Source of the DNA: Mauremys mutica
Lineage: Eukaryota > Chordata > Testudines > Geoemydidae
NCBI RefSeq assembly: GCF_020497125.1
Contig: NC_059074.1
Coordinates: 197,728,915-197,792,914 of the forward strand
DNA: 64,000 bases
Direction: 5' to 3'
A model generated the notes under the pieces. It ran no database searches, was not told the DNA's origin, and saw only the letters and a program-made list of their open reading frames with translations. A program made the position numbers and the translations under genes. Each line of letters starts with the position of its first letter. The stretch's first letter is position 1. This document shows, in pieces, positions 12,394 through 24,172 of this stretch.

Positions 12394-12894
12394 TACTGTA
12401 TTTTCTCATTCATAAGTCGAATATTTTTGGTAAAAAAGTGACACATCAAAGAGCGGGGGTTGGCTTATAAACAAGTCTACACCAAAATTTGATGATTTTA
12501 AACTCTATGGAATCACTGAATTCAATATCTAATACCCTGTCGTTTTGTTTACCTGGAGCATTTGCAGGTATGGAGCTCCCTGTGGCTGTGGTTTGCCATT
12601 CCCAGCCAATGGGAGCTGCGGGAAGTGGCACCACTCCCCGCAGCTCCCATTGGCTGGGAACGGCAAACCACGGCCACTGGGAGCTGAGGGGATCCGTGCC
12701 TGTGAACGCTCCAGGTAAACAAAATGTCCAGGCCCACTAGCAGCTTACCCTAACGGGCCAGGATCCAAAGTTTGCCAACCCCTGAAATATAGGGTCAGCT
12801 TATGAAAGGGTCAAACAGTTTTTGCTATTTTTACCTACCCATCTTGCGGGATTGGCTTATAAATGAACGGGCTAATGAATGAGTATATACAGTA
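12394..12894. mobile_element. Mariner-like MITE, about 500 bp, with nested hAT piece
   Basis: The outer termini are TACTGTATTTTCTC on the left and GAGTATATACAGTA on the right, inverted copies flanked by TA, the target of Tc1/mariner transposons. Near the ends, GGCTTATAAA motifs repeat as subterminal elements. The centre is interrupted by a GC-rich hAT-derived fragment (about 12541-12784). There is no transposase coding sequence. Confidence 0.7.
12541..12784. mobile_element. Truncated palindromic GC-rich hAT MITE
   Basis: The right end reads GTTTGCCAACCCCTG, a hAT terminus, but the matching left end is absent, so the copy is truncated. The core is a long hairpin: CCAGCCAATGGGAGCTGC at about 12602 pairs with GCAGCTCCCATTGGCTGG at about 12641. 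Flanking GTTTACCTGGAGC and GCTCCAGGTAAAC segments extend the symmetry. The same core appears in the elements at 15153-15485 and 40035-40359. Confidence 0.75.
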
Positions 12895-13432
12895 TATATT
12901 TTGCTATTAATGAGCTATTCTACATGTAAAGGCCCTCCCCTCCACTTGCATCGTAAAAGGTGTTGATGAAAAATGTTAGTCCAACATATGCAAGATAAGG
13001 TAACATATGCAAGACCTAGACAAAATAAATACTTTGTACCACATTGTGTATTTTGTGCATTCTGCTCCAATGGCCAGGCATATTGACAGAATGAGACCTT
13101 GTTTAGCATATAACAATACCAAAAAACTTAGCACATTGTCTGACTCTCTTTCAACAACTGGATATCAGAGAAAAGAAGCAACCATCTCTGCATAAAAGAA
13201 CCTAAAACTGCAGGATGGAGGTGGTACATAGTCTCATGAGGAAGCATTTTTCAGAAACTGGCAGGCAGAGCTGGCTGGAATGGAATTCGAGTTACTAGTA
13301 TTCATTACAGTTCTTAATCTATAACATTAAGTGTAACAACAATAACAATTTCCAGATCATTTGCCTAGATGTGTATGCATTCAGCTATTCTTTTATTTTA
13401 AAGTGAAGTTTTCTCTATTTCTACAGAACTGC

Positions 13433-13434
<2 letters not shown>
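12895..13434. other. No gene seen
   Basis: AT-rich unique DNA without a supported feature. Confidence 0.4.

Positions 13435-13484
<50 letters not shown>
13435..13484. repeat. (CA)n microsatellite, about 25 units
   Basis: An uninterrupted CA dinucleotide run. Tracts of this length are usually polymorphic and can adopt left-handed helix. No gene association is visible. Confidence 0.97.
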
Positions 13485-13486
<2 letters not shown>

Positions 13487-15144
13487 TACTTTGTTTAAAC
13501 CAGCCAGAAATGATAATCTGATTTATCTGGGGAAACAACTGGCTTGACACTAGGAGGGAAATCTGAGAGACACAGAAAGGTTATGGTAACTCCGTCAGGG
13601 TATTAGGGTATAAAAAAGGAGGATACAGAAGTCAGCCACTGAAGCAACGCACAGAATTCACCAGTGCAAAGCATTCTCAATCCAGCCAGGGAACAAACTT
13701 CCAGAGGAGATCACATGAATCCAGAGTCTGACTGTCTTTAGGATACATTGCAAAAATCTTTCTTCTTTGAAAAAGCCACTCCACAAGAAAAATGAAACTC
13801 AAACACTGAACTCTCTCCCCCTCCTGCTTTAATCCCCAAATCCCTGCCAACCAACAAAAATGGAAATGAATAAAAATCTAATAAAACAAATAAACAAAAA
13901 ACAGAAGGAGAGGAGGGGAACCCTATTCCAAACAAGGTTTTTTTGCTTCTGAAAAAGGAGGAATGCCAGAGGTCCCATGAAGTCTACCAGAGTCTTCATT
14001 ATTTCACTGGTTTTATGTAGAAGGTGCTTAGATACTGTGGCGATGGAATAGCAGGGGGAAGGCATGATGGAGACAGAGAGGGCCAAAAAACCAAAGGGAT
14101 CTGTAACAGCTGTTCCATATATACCAAATATTTTATACATTTCTCAATGTCTGACCAGGTTTGGGGATTGGCTTTTTTTGGTTGGTTGGTTATTTTTTTT
14201 TTTTTAGGTCTAAAGTCAAAACTTTCATAAAACAAAAAAACCGCTTAAAATCTCATCTGCTCTCAGTATTTGTCTTCCAAAATCCTAGTTTCTCAGAAAA
14301 GGTCAATCAGCTAGAATCCACATCCAATAAACAAGGAGACTGGGTTCCTTTGTCACATATACATTATAGCACCCTTTCACTTTGCCAGTCAGCAATATCA
14401 ATAGTTCTGTAATTTCAATATCCTGCCTGCTCACAAGAATAAAACAGGTTGGGGTGACTCAAAATGCACAAACAGGCTCGTTAACCAAAACCAGGCAAGT
14501 CTTTTGTCAAGCCAACCAGATTTGTCAACTTCCTTTTAAAAGTTCATTTTGAAAGAGAGACGGGTTTGGTATCACCTGTTTTTAATTTTCCTCACAAGTT
14601 CCTTATGCAAACACACAATTTAAAAATAAAATAAACCAGGTTATCAAATACATTATTTTAAAATCTTAAATTCATTCTTATTTGTGTCTTTTTACTTTTC
14701 CTAGCTCTTTTGCTAGTGATCAAATATAACTTTACTTAAATAACAGCTTGTTCCCCATGGGATACCAATCCTAATCTAGTTGATGTCAATGAGCATTTTG
14801 CCAGTGATTTAAAGGATTTGGTCCTAAAAGTGTCCCTTTTCTTTAATCCAGTAGTAAAGTCAATGATGAATGTGTATCATCTCCATCATTTTCACAGCAA
14901 GAGACCAGGTTGTCAAATGCAGCCTTATGTTGTTAGCTGCAAGATCATACTGTTTGTGAGGAACAACAATATTTAGTCAAATATAAGACATTCAACAACA
15001 GTTGAGAAAATATCCCAGATACTTGCAATAAATCTTTCTTGTATAAATATTCTTTTTTCTAGTCTGTCTCAATTTGAAAGTTCCTTTTTCAAAGTGAGCC
15101 ATCTCTTGACATGCTGACCTATTTTCACACAAGGGTAGCACATT
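13485..15144. other. No gene seen
   Basis: Unique DNA with short C and T runs (for example the T tract near 14191-14205). The open frames here are short and lack recognisable domains. Confidence 0.45.
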
Positions 15145-15152
15145 AATTATTC

Positions 15153-15485
15153 CAGTGTTTCTCAAACTAGAGTCGCCGCTTGTGTAGGGAAAGCCCCTGG
15201 CGGGCCGGACCTGTTTGTTTACCTGCCACATCTGCAGGTCCGGCCGATCGCAGCTCCCACTGGCCGCGGTTCGCCACTGCAGGCCAATGGGAGCTGCTGG
15301 AAGCAGTGGCCAGTACGTTCCTCGGCCCACGCCACTTCCAGCAACTCCCATTGGCCCGGAGCAGTGAACCGTGGCCAGTGGGAGCTGCGATCAGCCAGAC
15401 CTGCGGACGGGGCAGGTAAACAAACTGGCTTGGCCCTCCAGGGGCTTTCCCTACACAAGTGGCAACCCCAGTTTGAAAAACATTG
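15153..15485. mobile_element. Palindromic GC-rich hAT MITE, 333 bp
   Basis: Begins CAGTGTTTCTCAAACT and ends with the inverted AGTTTGAAAAACATTG. It is flanked by a perfect 8-bp duplication AATTATTC (15145-15152 and 15486-15493). The interior is a near-perfect large palindrome: TTGTGTAGGGAAAGCCCCTG near the left mirrors CAGGGGCTTTCCCTACACAA near the right, and GCAGCTCCCA motifs flank the centre. Open frames inside it on both strands are by-products of this symmetry. Confidence 0.92.
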
Positions 15486-15650
15486 AATTATTCTCTACAT
15501 TAATCAAATGATATTGTGACACTAATAGACTGTCAGTGCCAACCAGCGAGGGCCCACCACACTGTAACTCATACAGGTCTAATATACTCAACACACCTGT
15601 CAAAATATTTAGCCAAAACAGTGCCTCGTAACGGCTGGTCACGGATATCA

Positions 15651-16548
15651 TGGTGTAATGTAAGTATGGTTTGTGTATGTGTGTGCTAGAATTATGTTCT
15701 TAAAATACATTTTGGAGGCAGTGAATAAAGCAAGCCTGCTCTAGACAAAGTAACACGGATTTATTGCTCTACCTGGTGTTATTACAGACAGAGGACAATG
15801 AAAGTACATTTACATATCAGGTAAGCAAAGCAATCAAGCTAACAAGTGATGAAGGAAACAGCTGACCACACCAGAGGACACACTGAAGTTTGAACCCCCA
15901 GGATGTCTTCCTGGCTCTTGAGGCAAAGACAATGGACATGGGGAAATATAAAGGCAGCAAAAAGACATCCTAGTTATCCATCACTTAGGGGACCCTCTGA
16001 TTCTGTGAATGTTGGATTCCCCTGCCAGAAGGGCTGGAGATATTGGTAACTTGATATAAGTGAGAAAGTTGTTTAGGCAAAGACTGTAGCTTGCTGAAAT
16101 TAAGTCTTGGACACTAGAAACAATGTTTTATATTTGTTTTGTTTGTAACCATACCTGTCCCTCTTTCTCTTGCTATCACTTAAATCTATGTTCTTTATAC
16201 TAAACTTATTTCATCTCAGTACTGTTACACTGAAATAAAGAGTGAGTCCTCAGTTAAACAGGCTGGTATGTGTAATGTCTCTTTGGAGGCAGCAAACTTA
16301 ATTTCTGTGAGTTCACTGAGCGGGACTAGAGTCTGCAGATAAACATCTCTGGGGAACTCCGCGTTCACAGATTGTTACCTGCAAGGCAAGGTTAAGACCG
16401 GCAGAGTCTCGAGGAGTCTGCCAATGAGGTGGACAGACTGATGTGGTAGGAAGCTGACACACAATATAAGCCCCAGCAAAGTTTACTCTTACTGAAGCAC
16501 AGAGGTAACACAGTGGCTTTTGGTTCTGGGCATCTGAGGAGAGAGTCA
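15651..16548. mobile_element. Putative solo LTR, 898 bp
   Basis: Starts TGGTGTAATG and ends GAGAGAGTCA, so it has TG...CA ends, and it is flanked by a 5-bp duplication TATCA (15646-15650 and 16549-16553). A TATA-like AAATATAAAGG lies near 15945 and an AATAAA signal near 16235, in the order promoter then polyadenylation expected for a plus-oriented LTR. No internal retroviral genes adjoin it, consistent with LTR-LTR recombination. An alternative reading of the flanks gives an 8-bp match ATATCATG, so the exact ends are not certain. The family was not recognised. Confidence 0.6.
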
Positions 16549-16553
16549 TATCA

Positions 16554-18740
16554 TGATGATTTCCAAACCAGGGCTGACTCTAGTATACCCCATCATAGGG
16601 ATGCTGTGGAGAAAGCTGCTACCGATTTAGAAATAATGGGGATTTTTTTCATACTCATCAGTTTCTAGAGATGACCTCTCCAGATCACTTAACTCATTTG
16701 TCTGCAGTGACAGCCAAGGCAATAACAACAAACCATGCATTTAATAATTACCTAAACACTAATTATTATCCCCTTGAACTATTGCACAGGTAACGGTGTG
16801 CTGAATTTAGTAATGTTCCAGAATGTGGTTTAGGAAATGCATGAGGACCTTCAGCTTAACACATATGGATGTACCTGCAGTTTGATTTTTTTCTTTTTTT
16901 TAATTCAGCATTACATTTTGCCAAGAAACATTTTGAGAAAAGAAAAACAAAACAGAATGCAGCAACTCTACACTAACTAACTAAATCATCCTGTGAACTT
17001 CAAAATATAAAACTGCTTTAAAATGCTATGGATGAACTTCAGAACAAGCTCTACCTAAATAAATATATATGGGTTTTTTGTATCCAGAAGGCAGCCTATG
17101 AAGGCTGCAACTAGTTGGCCTATGCTAAAGGAAGGTCAGCTCAGTGCACAAGACTCAAAAGAAAAGATAAGAAGCTTTGCACCAGAGAACCTCAAATACA
17201 TACATTGTAGATTTCAGTGCAATTCTGTAAGCTGGGCTGTTTAGCCAGCGAGAGCTAATAACTCTCTGGTACAGAACCCTGGTGGTGAGAAGACTAGCTT
17301 TTCACACTCACCCTGAAGCCAGGGAGGAATGTTTTCCTTTCTTTGTGAGGTCTGCTGCCCTGAGTCTGCTTGGATGCTGTGGGACAGGGTGGGAACACTA
17401 ATTATAAATTTCCTGCCCAAAGATGTGTTTTCTGAGAAAAGGGTTTGAGAGTCTTCATTACCTGTGAGGTAACCCTACAAGCTCCTGAGCAACTGAAGTC
17501 AATCAGTGAAGTGAAGTTAACAAGAAGCAACTCAGCTCTTTGTAGGATTGGATCCTAGATGAACTTTGGCTGTATCTAGGAAATGGCTAGAGATGGGCCA
17601 ATTTTTTCATTCAAGTCTGTCTGAAAATGATGTCATCCAAACACAAAACTACTTTTATGGAGCTTGAAAGATATATAAGATTGGCCATTGAAACACAGAC
17701 TTTAAGAAAGAACTGCAAGAATATTAGCAGTGAAATCTGTCTTCGTTAGGTACAGGTAGTCAATTTTTATTTATAGCACCATTTCATTGTTATTCTCCAA
17801 GAAGACAATATTATTTTAATCTCTATAGAATACATTTGAGCACCATTTCATAGGTACAATAAGGCCAATCATACTAAAAGAAAATTCAGTACCCTGGGAT
17901 CCATTCCAATCTTAAAAGTGTGTGTGGAGGAGTGTGAGGGGGAATTCATTACACATCATACAACTCTCATTTTAAACAAAATTAAACAAAATATTTTAAG
18001 CCCAGGAAATAGTGTAGTTAAAAGTATACTATTTAAAGCAAATTGTCTCTTTTCCTACAGAAAACAGAAGCTTTCTCAAATGTGCTGTTTCACTTTACAC
18101 TTAAAGGTGATTTTTTTTATTTTCTTCAAGTCCAATACTTTATTACTATTTTCTTGAGAATGATTGGTTGCTTTAGTAAAATCAGATGTCTTCTTGAATC
18201 TCAACTCACTTTAAAGACATACACATAGACTAAATGCTTGGTTTCCTTTTCATCTTCCTCTCAGCTAAAGACATGTCAGCTTTATGTAGTCCATTACTGA
18301 TGGAATACAGCACTTAACTTCTCTGTGGTTAGCAACTATTTTCGGCCGGATTCCATAAAATGAAAGGATGGGGGAAGGAAAAATAGGTTTTAGGAATTTA
18401 CCTCCCAAATGACTTGCTGCCAAACAATAGTACCGAAATTGGAATCTTGATATCAAACAATAATAGATTTAGATTGTGTTGTAATGTCCACCTTCCTTCA
18501 AATTGCCAAGTTTCCATCAACTGAAGGGGAAAAATTATGGTTTCTAAAAATATTTGTAATATTCAGTTTAAATGTTGTGATTCAGACTCTGATTCAGCAA
18601 GGTCCGTATGCATGTACCTAACGTACTTACGTAAGTAGTTATGCAGGTACTTAAGGTACCTAAGCATGTGCCAGTAAAATATATAGATCCTGGGACTGAC
18701 ATGGCTAGAACTACACTGCAGACATAAAATACACATGATT
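16554..18740. other. No gene seen
   Basis: AT-rich unique DNA. A small hairpin-rich stretch of alternating GTACTTA/TAAGTAC-like motifs lies at about 18605-18670. Otherwise no feature is supported. Confidence 0.4.
18605..18670. repeat. Short palindromic repeat debris
   Basis: Contains CATGTACCTAACGTACTTACG followed by GTACTTAAGGTACCTAAGCATG, imperfectly self-complementary, preceded by CTGATTCAGCAAGGTC. A related CCTGATTCATAAAAGCATTC opening occurs at 21674. It resembles an old fold-back repeat. No target duplication was found. Confidence 0.4.
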
Positions 18741-18777
18741 CATTAAACAGACTGAAAGTTGGCTGACATGTCTAAAA

Positions 18778-19030
18778 ATTTAATTGTAAAATGGGAATCA
18801 TCAAATGGATGTGTTTCTAAGGGAATGCTTCATGGATTGGTTCTTGACCTATTCAGTTTAGCACTTATTAATGATGTGGAAGACAACATAAAATCATCAC
18901 TGATAAAGTATGCAGATGACAAAAATTGGGGAAGTGGTAAATAATGATGAGGACAGGTCACTGATGCAGAGTGGTGTGGATCCTTTGTTAACTGGGTGCA
19001 AGCAAACAATATGCATTTCAATGTGGCTAA

Positions 19031-19064
<34 letters not shown>

Positions 19065-19238
19065 CCCTATACATCTAGGAATAAAGCATGTAGGCCATAT
19101 TTACGGGATGGGGGACTTTATCCTGGGAAGCAGCGACTCTGAAGAAGATTTGGAGGTTGTGGTGGATAATCAGCTGAATGTGAGCTCCCAGTGCAACGCT
19201 GTGACCAAAAGGAATGCAATCCTTGGATGTGTAAACAG
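18778..19238 (+). pseudogene. CR1 RT remnant with YADD motif
   Basis: Short open segments retain YADD followed by Lys, against the usual YADDT or FADDT, and then the downstream stretch in which CR1 reads as a leader to the thumb region. Stops and frame changes are frequent. It carries no function of its own. Confidence 0.7.
19030..19064. repeat. (TA)n(CA)n microsatellite
   Basis: Alternating ATATATAT followed by CACACACA within the CR1 fragment. It has expanded inside former coding sequence, which shows the copy is not under selection. Confidence 0.95.
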
Positions 19239-19683
19239 TGTTATGACCCCCGGTCTCAAATGTGGCTCTGCAGGGTTTATAAGAGCACCCATGCGGTAAC
19301 CCTCCTTCTCACGGCCTGAGCAGCTGATAGGTCCGCTGCCCCTACTTAAGCCAGCAGCAGGAAGAGGCAGCTGTCCTAACAACTGGGTCCTACCCTGTTC
19401 TGGACTGTGTACCATGTGCTTCCTGCTTCTCTGGCTTGATTTCCTGGCACCCTGATCTGCCATGACTCCCAGCATCCTATTATTCATGGTTCTGACCTCT
19501 AGTTTGTCTCCTGATTCTGATCTTCTAGTATCCTGACCCAGACTGGCTCTGGCTCCTGACTCTGATCTCCAGTTTGTCTCCTGTTTCTGACCTCCTGGTA
19601 CCCTGACCCAGCTACTCCTATCTTGTGACTGCAGATTTTGGCTCTGAGTATGGGGTCTGGCCACCCATTGCCTGGCTCTAACA
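19239..19683. mobile_element. Solo LTR, 445 bp, nested in CR1
   Basis: Begins TGTTATGACC and ends GGCTCTAACA. The terminal TGTTA/TAACA are perfect 5-bp inverted repeats with TG...CA ends. It is flanked by a perfect 5-bp duplication AACAG (19234-19238 and 19684-19688). Removing the segment restores a continuous CR1 sequence (a TGTAAACAG segment joining AGGAATCTCAAG). A TTTATAAGAG TATA-like box lies near 19277. The interior has tandem TCTGAC/CCTG motifs. The inner genes are absent, as after LTR-LTR recombination. Either an endogenous retrovirus or a Gypsy-like element could be the source. Confidence 0.88.
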
Positions 19684-20253
19684 AACAGAGGAATCTCAAG
19701 TAGGAGTAGATAGGTTATTTTATATCTATATTAGGCACTGGTATAACCGCTGCTCAAATACCATGTCCAGTTCTGGAAGGTTGTTGATAAGTTGGAGAGA
19801 ATTCAGAGAGGAGTCTGATAATGATTAAAGAGATGGCAAGCATGCCTTATAGTGATCGACTCAAAGAGCTCAATCTATTTAGCTTAATACAGAGAGGGTT
19901 AAGGGGTGACTTGATTACCTACATGGGGAACAAAACTTAGATAATGGTCAGTTTAGTCCAGAGACAAAGGAATAACGAGATCCAAGGGCTGGAAGTTGAA
20001 GGTAGGCAAATTCTGACTGATTATAAGCTGCATGTTTCTAACAGGGAGGATAATTAACCATTGGGACAATTTACCAAGGTTCATGGTGGATTCTTCATTG
20101 CTGGCAGTTTTAAAAAATCACTGGGTGTTTTTTTTTCCAAAAGATCTGTTCTAGCTCAAATAGGAATTAACTCAGGGAAGTTCTGTGCAATGCAGGAGGT
20201 CAGACTAGATGACCACAATGATCCCTTCTGGCCTTGAAATCTATGGATCTATT

Positions 20254-21980
20254 AACTTTAACCACATGAGTTGGCTTCAATGGGTCTACTCAGATACTAA
20301 AATTAGGCATTTTCCGATGTGCCTTGATGAATTGGGGACGTAGTTATCAAATCACAAAACCATTATTTATTCTTCTAACACAGTGCATCACCCATAACCA
20401 AGAAGGCTGGTCCTTTGAACATTTCTACAGATTACCACCTCTGGGTTTCAAAAGAAAATCCTTGATTATGAAAATTAAACAAGATGAATAATGAAATATG
20501 GAATACAACAATTGCTGCTCCTAATCTATCTTTTTATTTCTTTCATAACAAAAGGCTCTAAATTACTGCTGATAAAAGTTATAAAATTATATATATATTT
20601 ATTAGGAAAATAATGCAATCCTCTCTTTTGGCCTGCTGCCAGAAATATGAATATAGCTATTGTACTTTAGTCACATTATGGAAACTAAAGAAGTGGCTAA
20701 GTCATGCAGACTTTTTTAAGAACTGGTCAAGTTGTGCTGAAACAGAAGAATTAACTTTTACTATTTTCAGGGCCTTTTCTTGTTCACGTAACTGCTGACT
20801 AATGTGAAGGAATCTATTATTCATTGAACAGCTACTCTGAAACTACATACTAAATTTATGTATGTTGGGCATTCATATGCTGTTACCCTATTTCATATAT
20901 CACGGCTTCACTTCTGGCTGTTAAAACGTCACCTTTATGTTTGGAGGATCACTCAGCTTTTATTCACAGCCTTCACAACTTAAAAATAATCAAGGCAACA
21001 ACTCTTGAACAGCCATAAAAATAAGAAGTACAGCCAATGATGCATACCTAACTAGGCAAAGGACTATCATCTCATCTCACTTTGTGGGAAGTTATTCATG
21101 AACTGTAAATCTGTATGTCACAAGACGTGTACACACACACACATACGCACAGACACACACTTCAGAACTGATCTCAGAAGCTATCCTGTTGCCTTATCTT
21201 TTAGAAAAAAAATCCATATGCCTTCATCTTCCAAATGTGCCCCATTTACCATATAATAGTTATAGTTAGAATGAACAATCAGCTACAGCTGACAGAAACC
21301 GACTTTCTCAAACCATGTACAATAAATCCAATATATTTTTGCTGTAGCATTCGGCATTTTCTTATCATACATATGCCAACCACAGAAAAATTAGAAATTC
21401 CATAGTCACACTCTAATAGCAATCCTCCCATTTAATTTTTCACACACTGATGCTTTGCCAGTTTAGGGAGCTTTGGGCAAAGCACAGCAGATGTACAGAA
21501 AGAAAATCCTCATTTATACTTGTTAAATATTTTCATCTTTTTTTTTAATTCTTAGAAAAAAATGTAGAATGCAATTAGCTTGACAGTTTATGAACCATAC
21601 ATAAAGTAGAGTGCCGACAGAAAAAGGAAACAATATATGCAAAAATTAATCAGAAAAAATTGTATCCTAAGGTCCTGATTCATAAAAGCATTCATACTCA
21701 AGCAGAACATCTAAGCACCTACTTAGCTTCAAGCAAGTGCTTACAATTTAGACAAGTGCTTCCGGGCTTTCCTGCATAGGGGCCAACATTACTAGTAATT
21801 CTATTTCCACACAAGGTTTTCTGAAGACACCATTCAGCATACTTCATAGATCCTTTTCCACAAACATGTAAGATGAAACAGACCTGATGAGCTAAAATGC
21901 CACCTCACGTTTGGGTTACAAAGAGCAACAGTGAACAATTTATTAGTCTAAGCACCATGCTCACGTGTTCTCTTGTTGAC
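20254..21980. other. No gene seen
   Basis: AT-rich unique DNA. A weak palindromic repeat fragment begins with CCTGATTCATAAAAGC near 21674 and extends to about 21785. No coding feature is supported. Confidence 0.4.
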
Positions 21981-21985
21981 ATAGA

Positions 21986-22215
21986 GGCTTTGGCTACACT
22001 TACACTTCAAAGCGCTGCCGCGGCAGCGCTTTGAAGCGCTAAGTGTAGTCAAAGCGCCAGCGCTGGGAGAAAGCTCTCCCAGTGCTGTCCGTACTCCACC
22101 TCGGCTCGGGCTTTGACCACACTGGCGCTTTGCAGCGCTGCAATTTGCAGCGCTGGAGAGGGTGTGTTTTCACACCCTGCTGCAGCGCTGCAAATTTGTA
22201 AGTGTAGCCAAGCCC
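21986..22215. mobile_element. Palindromic MITE rich in AGCGCT motifs, about 230 bp
   Basis: The left end GGCTTTGGCTACACTTAC mirrors the right end GTAAGTGTAGCCAAGCC. The interior repeats GCAGCGCT/AGCGCTGC and forms several hairpins, including CAAAGCGCTGCCGCGGCAGCG at 22008-22028. No clean target duplication was found, so assignment to hAT is by terminal resemblance only. The minus-strand open frame at this position is a by-product. Confidence 0.75.
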
Positions 22216-23030
22216 AGAGAAATACAGCCTCCTACCAGCAGTTACAAACACACTTGGTTATTCATTGTTTTGGGATTTCAAATATTTAAATTTAAACCAT
22301 TTTCTGTTTTCTTCTCTACATTAATAAACGTACGAAAACCAAATTTTTAGAGCTCAAGATACAAAGACTACACACACTATCACAAGAAAAGCACAAATCT
22401 TCTAGGCTTGGCTGTAGTCTAAGAACAGATACGGTTTAGTATAACAGTGAGAATAAAACATCAGTTACAAAACCATTCTGAGAAAATCCTGATCTAGGAT
22501 ATTTAATTTTTGTCCCCTGAATTGGTTTCATAAGACAAATCTGGGAACGTAGGCATCAAATACGTACCATTTTACCATTTTCTTTGTTGATAAATATTCT
22601 TAACCTATTAATGATCCTGGGACTGATTCAAAGCCCTCTAACGTCCATGGAAAGACTCACTGAGAAACAGATTAGAAGAACTCCCATTAACTTCAGACCA
22701 GGCAAAGTAAATAAAGGTCAAACAGTAATTAGCACAGGATATGGTTATTACCAAATTAACCGGAATCATTGTTTAATATGCTTTCCATCCTCTCAGTCCT
22801 GTGCGCTCTTAGAATCCACTCCTTTCCCTTCCCTCCCAAGCCCAATAATATGCCCACAACAAATATGGATGGGGAAGATGTCTGAATTTCTGATCCTTTC
22901 TCCCTCACTGTCACCTCACCTAACACAAGTCTCCCCTCTCCTTCTGTTCTTCCTGCCTCTTCAGGAAAAAAAACTTACTTTTCCCTTCTTTTTCCAAGAG
23001 TATATCTTTTTTAAATAGATTAGGTTTAGT
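22216..23030. other. No gene seen
   Basis: AT-rich unique DNA with a C/T-rich stretch near 22788-23000. The 144-codon plus-strand frame here shows no recognisable domain. Confidence 0.4.
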
Positions 23031-23395
23031 CCATGGGAGTAGGGCTGTCAAGCGATTAAAAAAATTAATCGCACAATTAAAAAATTTAAATCGCACTGTT
23101 AATAATAGAATACCATTTTCAAAAATATTTCTGGATGTTTTCTACATTTTCAAATATATTGATTTCAATTATAACACAGAATACAAAGTGTACAGTCCAC
23201 ACTTTATATTTATTTTTTATTACAAGTATTTGCACTGTAAAAAAACAAATAGTATTTGTCAATTCAGCTAATATAAGTACTGTAATGCACTGTTTTTATC
23301 ATGAAAGTTGAACTTACACATGTAGAATTATGTACAAAAAACTGCATTAAAAATAAAGTAATATAAAACTTCAGAGCCTACAAGTCCACTCAGTC

Positions 23396-23641
23396 CTACT
23401 TCTTGTTCAGCCAATTGCTCAGACAAGCAAGTTTGTTTACATTTGCAGGAGATAATGCTGCTCGCTTCTTGTTCACAATGTCACCTGAAAGTGAGAACAG
23501 GTGTTCGCATGGCACTGTTGTAGCCAGTGTTGCAAGATATTTGCATACCAGATGTGCTAAAGATTCATATGTCCTTTGATGCTTCAACCACCATTCCAGA
23601 GGTCATGCGTCCATGCTGATGACGGATTCTGCTTGATAACG
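23396..23641 (-). pseudogene. hAT transposase C-terminal dimerisation domain (copy 1)
   Basis: The minus strand encodes a hAT-type C-terminal dimerisation motif: ESLAHLVCKYLATLATTVPC, EHLFSLSGDIVNKKRAALSP and a final LSNWLNKK before the stop. The conserved pattern is the Ala-Thr-x-x-x-Pro-Cys-Glu-x-x-Phe-Ser core of the family. Only the last 63 or so residues are present; the catalytic domain is missing. This copy keeps the core open, unlike copy 2. Confidence 0.88.
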
Positions 23642-24172
23642 ATCCAAAGCATTCTTAGGGCTGTCAATTAATCACAGTTAACTCACACAATTAACTCAAA
23701 AAAATTAATCATGGTTAAAACAATTGCAATTAATCGCAGTTTTAATCACACTGTTAAACATTAGAATACCAAATGAAATTTATGACATATTTTTGGATGT
23801 TTTTCTACATTTTCAAATATATTGATTTCAATTCTAACACAGAATACAAAGTCTACAGTGCTCACTTTATAGTATTGTTTTTATTAGAAATATTTGCACT
23901 GTAAAAATGATAAACAAAAGAAATAGTATTTTTCAGTTCACCTCATACAAATACTGTAGTGCAATCTCTTGATTGTGAAAGTGCAATTTAGAAATGTAGA
24001 TTTTTTTTTGTTACATAACTGCCTCAAAAACAAAACAATGCAAAACTTGGATGCTCATTAAAAAATAATGTGTTACTTAAATTTGTAACTGAACTCTTTG
24101 GGGGAGAATTGTACATCTCTGGCTCTGTTTTACCCGCATTCTGCCATATATTTCATGTTATAGTAGTCTCGG

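Larger units (their letters stand above)
18745..20253 (+). mobile_element. CR1 LINE 3' fragment, interrupted by an LTR
   Basis: A second, different CR1 copy. The 5' part translates to YADDKNWGSG-like sequence near 18908-18945 (RT motif C region) and NMHFNVAKY-like sequence near 19008. The 3' end contains the conserved GCAGGAGGTCAGACTAGATG segment (about 20192) and ends with repeated ATCTATGGATCTAT. A (TA)n(CA)n microsatellite has expanded at 19030-19064, and a 445-bp solo LTR splits it at 19239-19683. It is far more decayed than the 4.7-8.0 kb copy and belongs to a different subfamily by tail sequence. Confidence 0.88.

Noticed and set aside
15180..15458. Two near-identical 79-codon frames on opposite strands (MCRESPWRA...)
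   Set aside because: They are the two arms of one palindromic MITE, so identity is a symmetry artefact.
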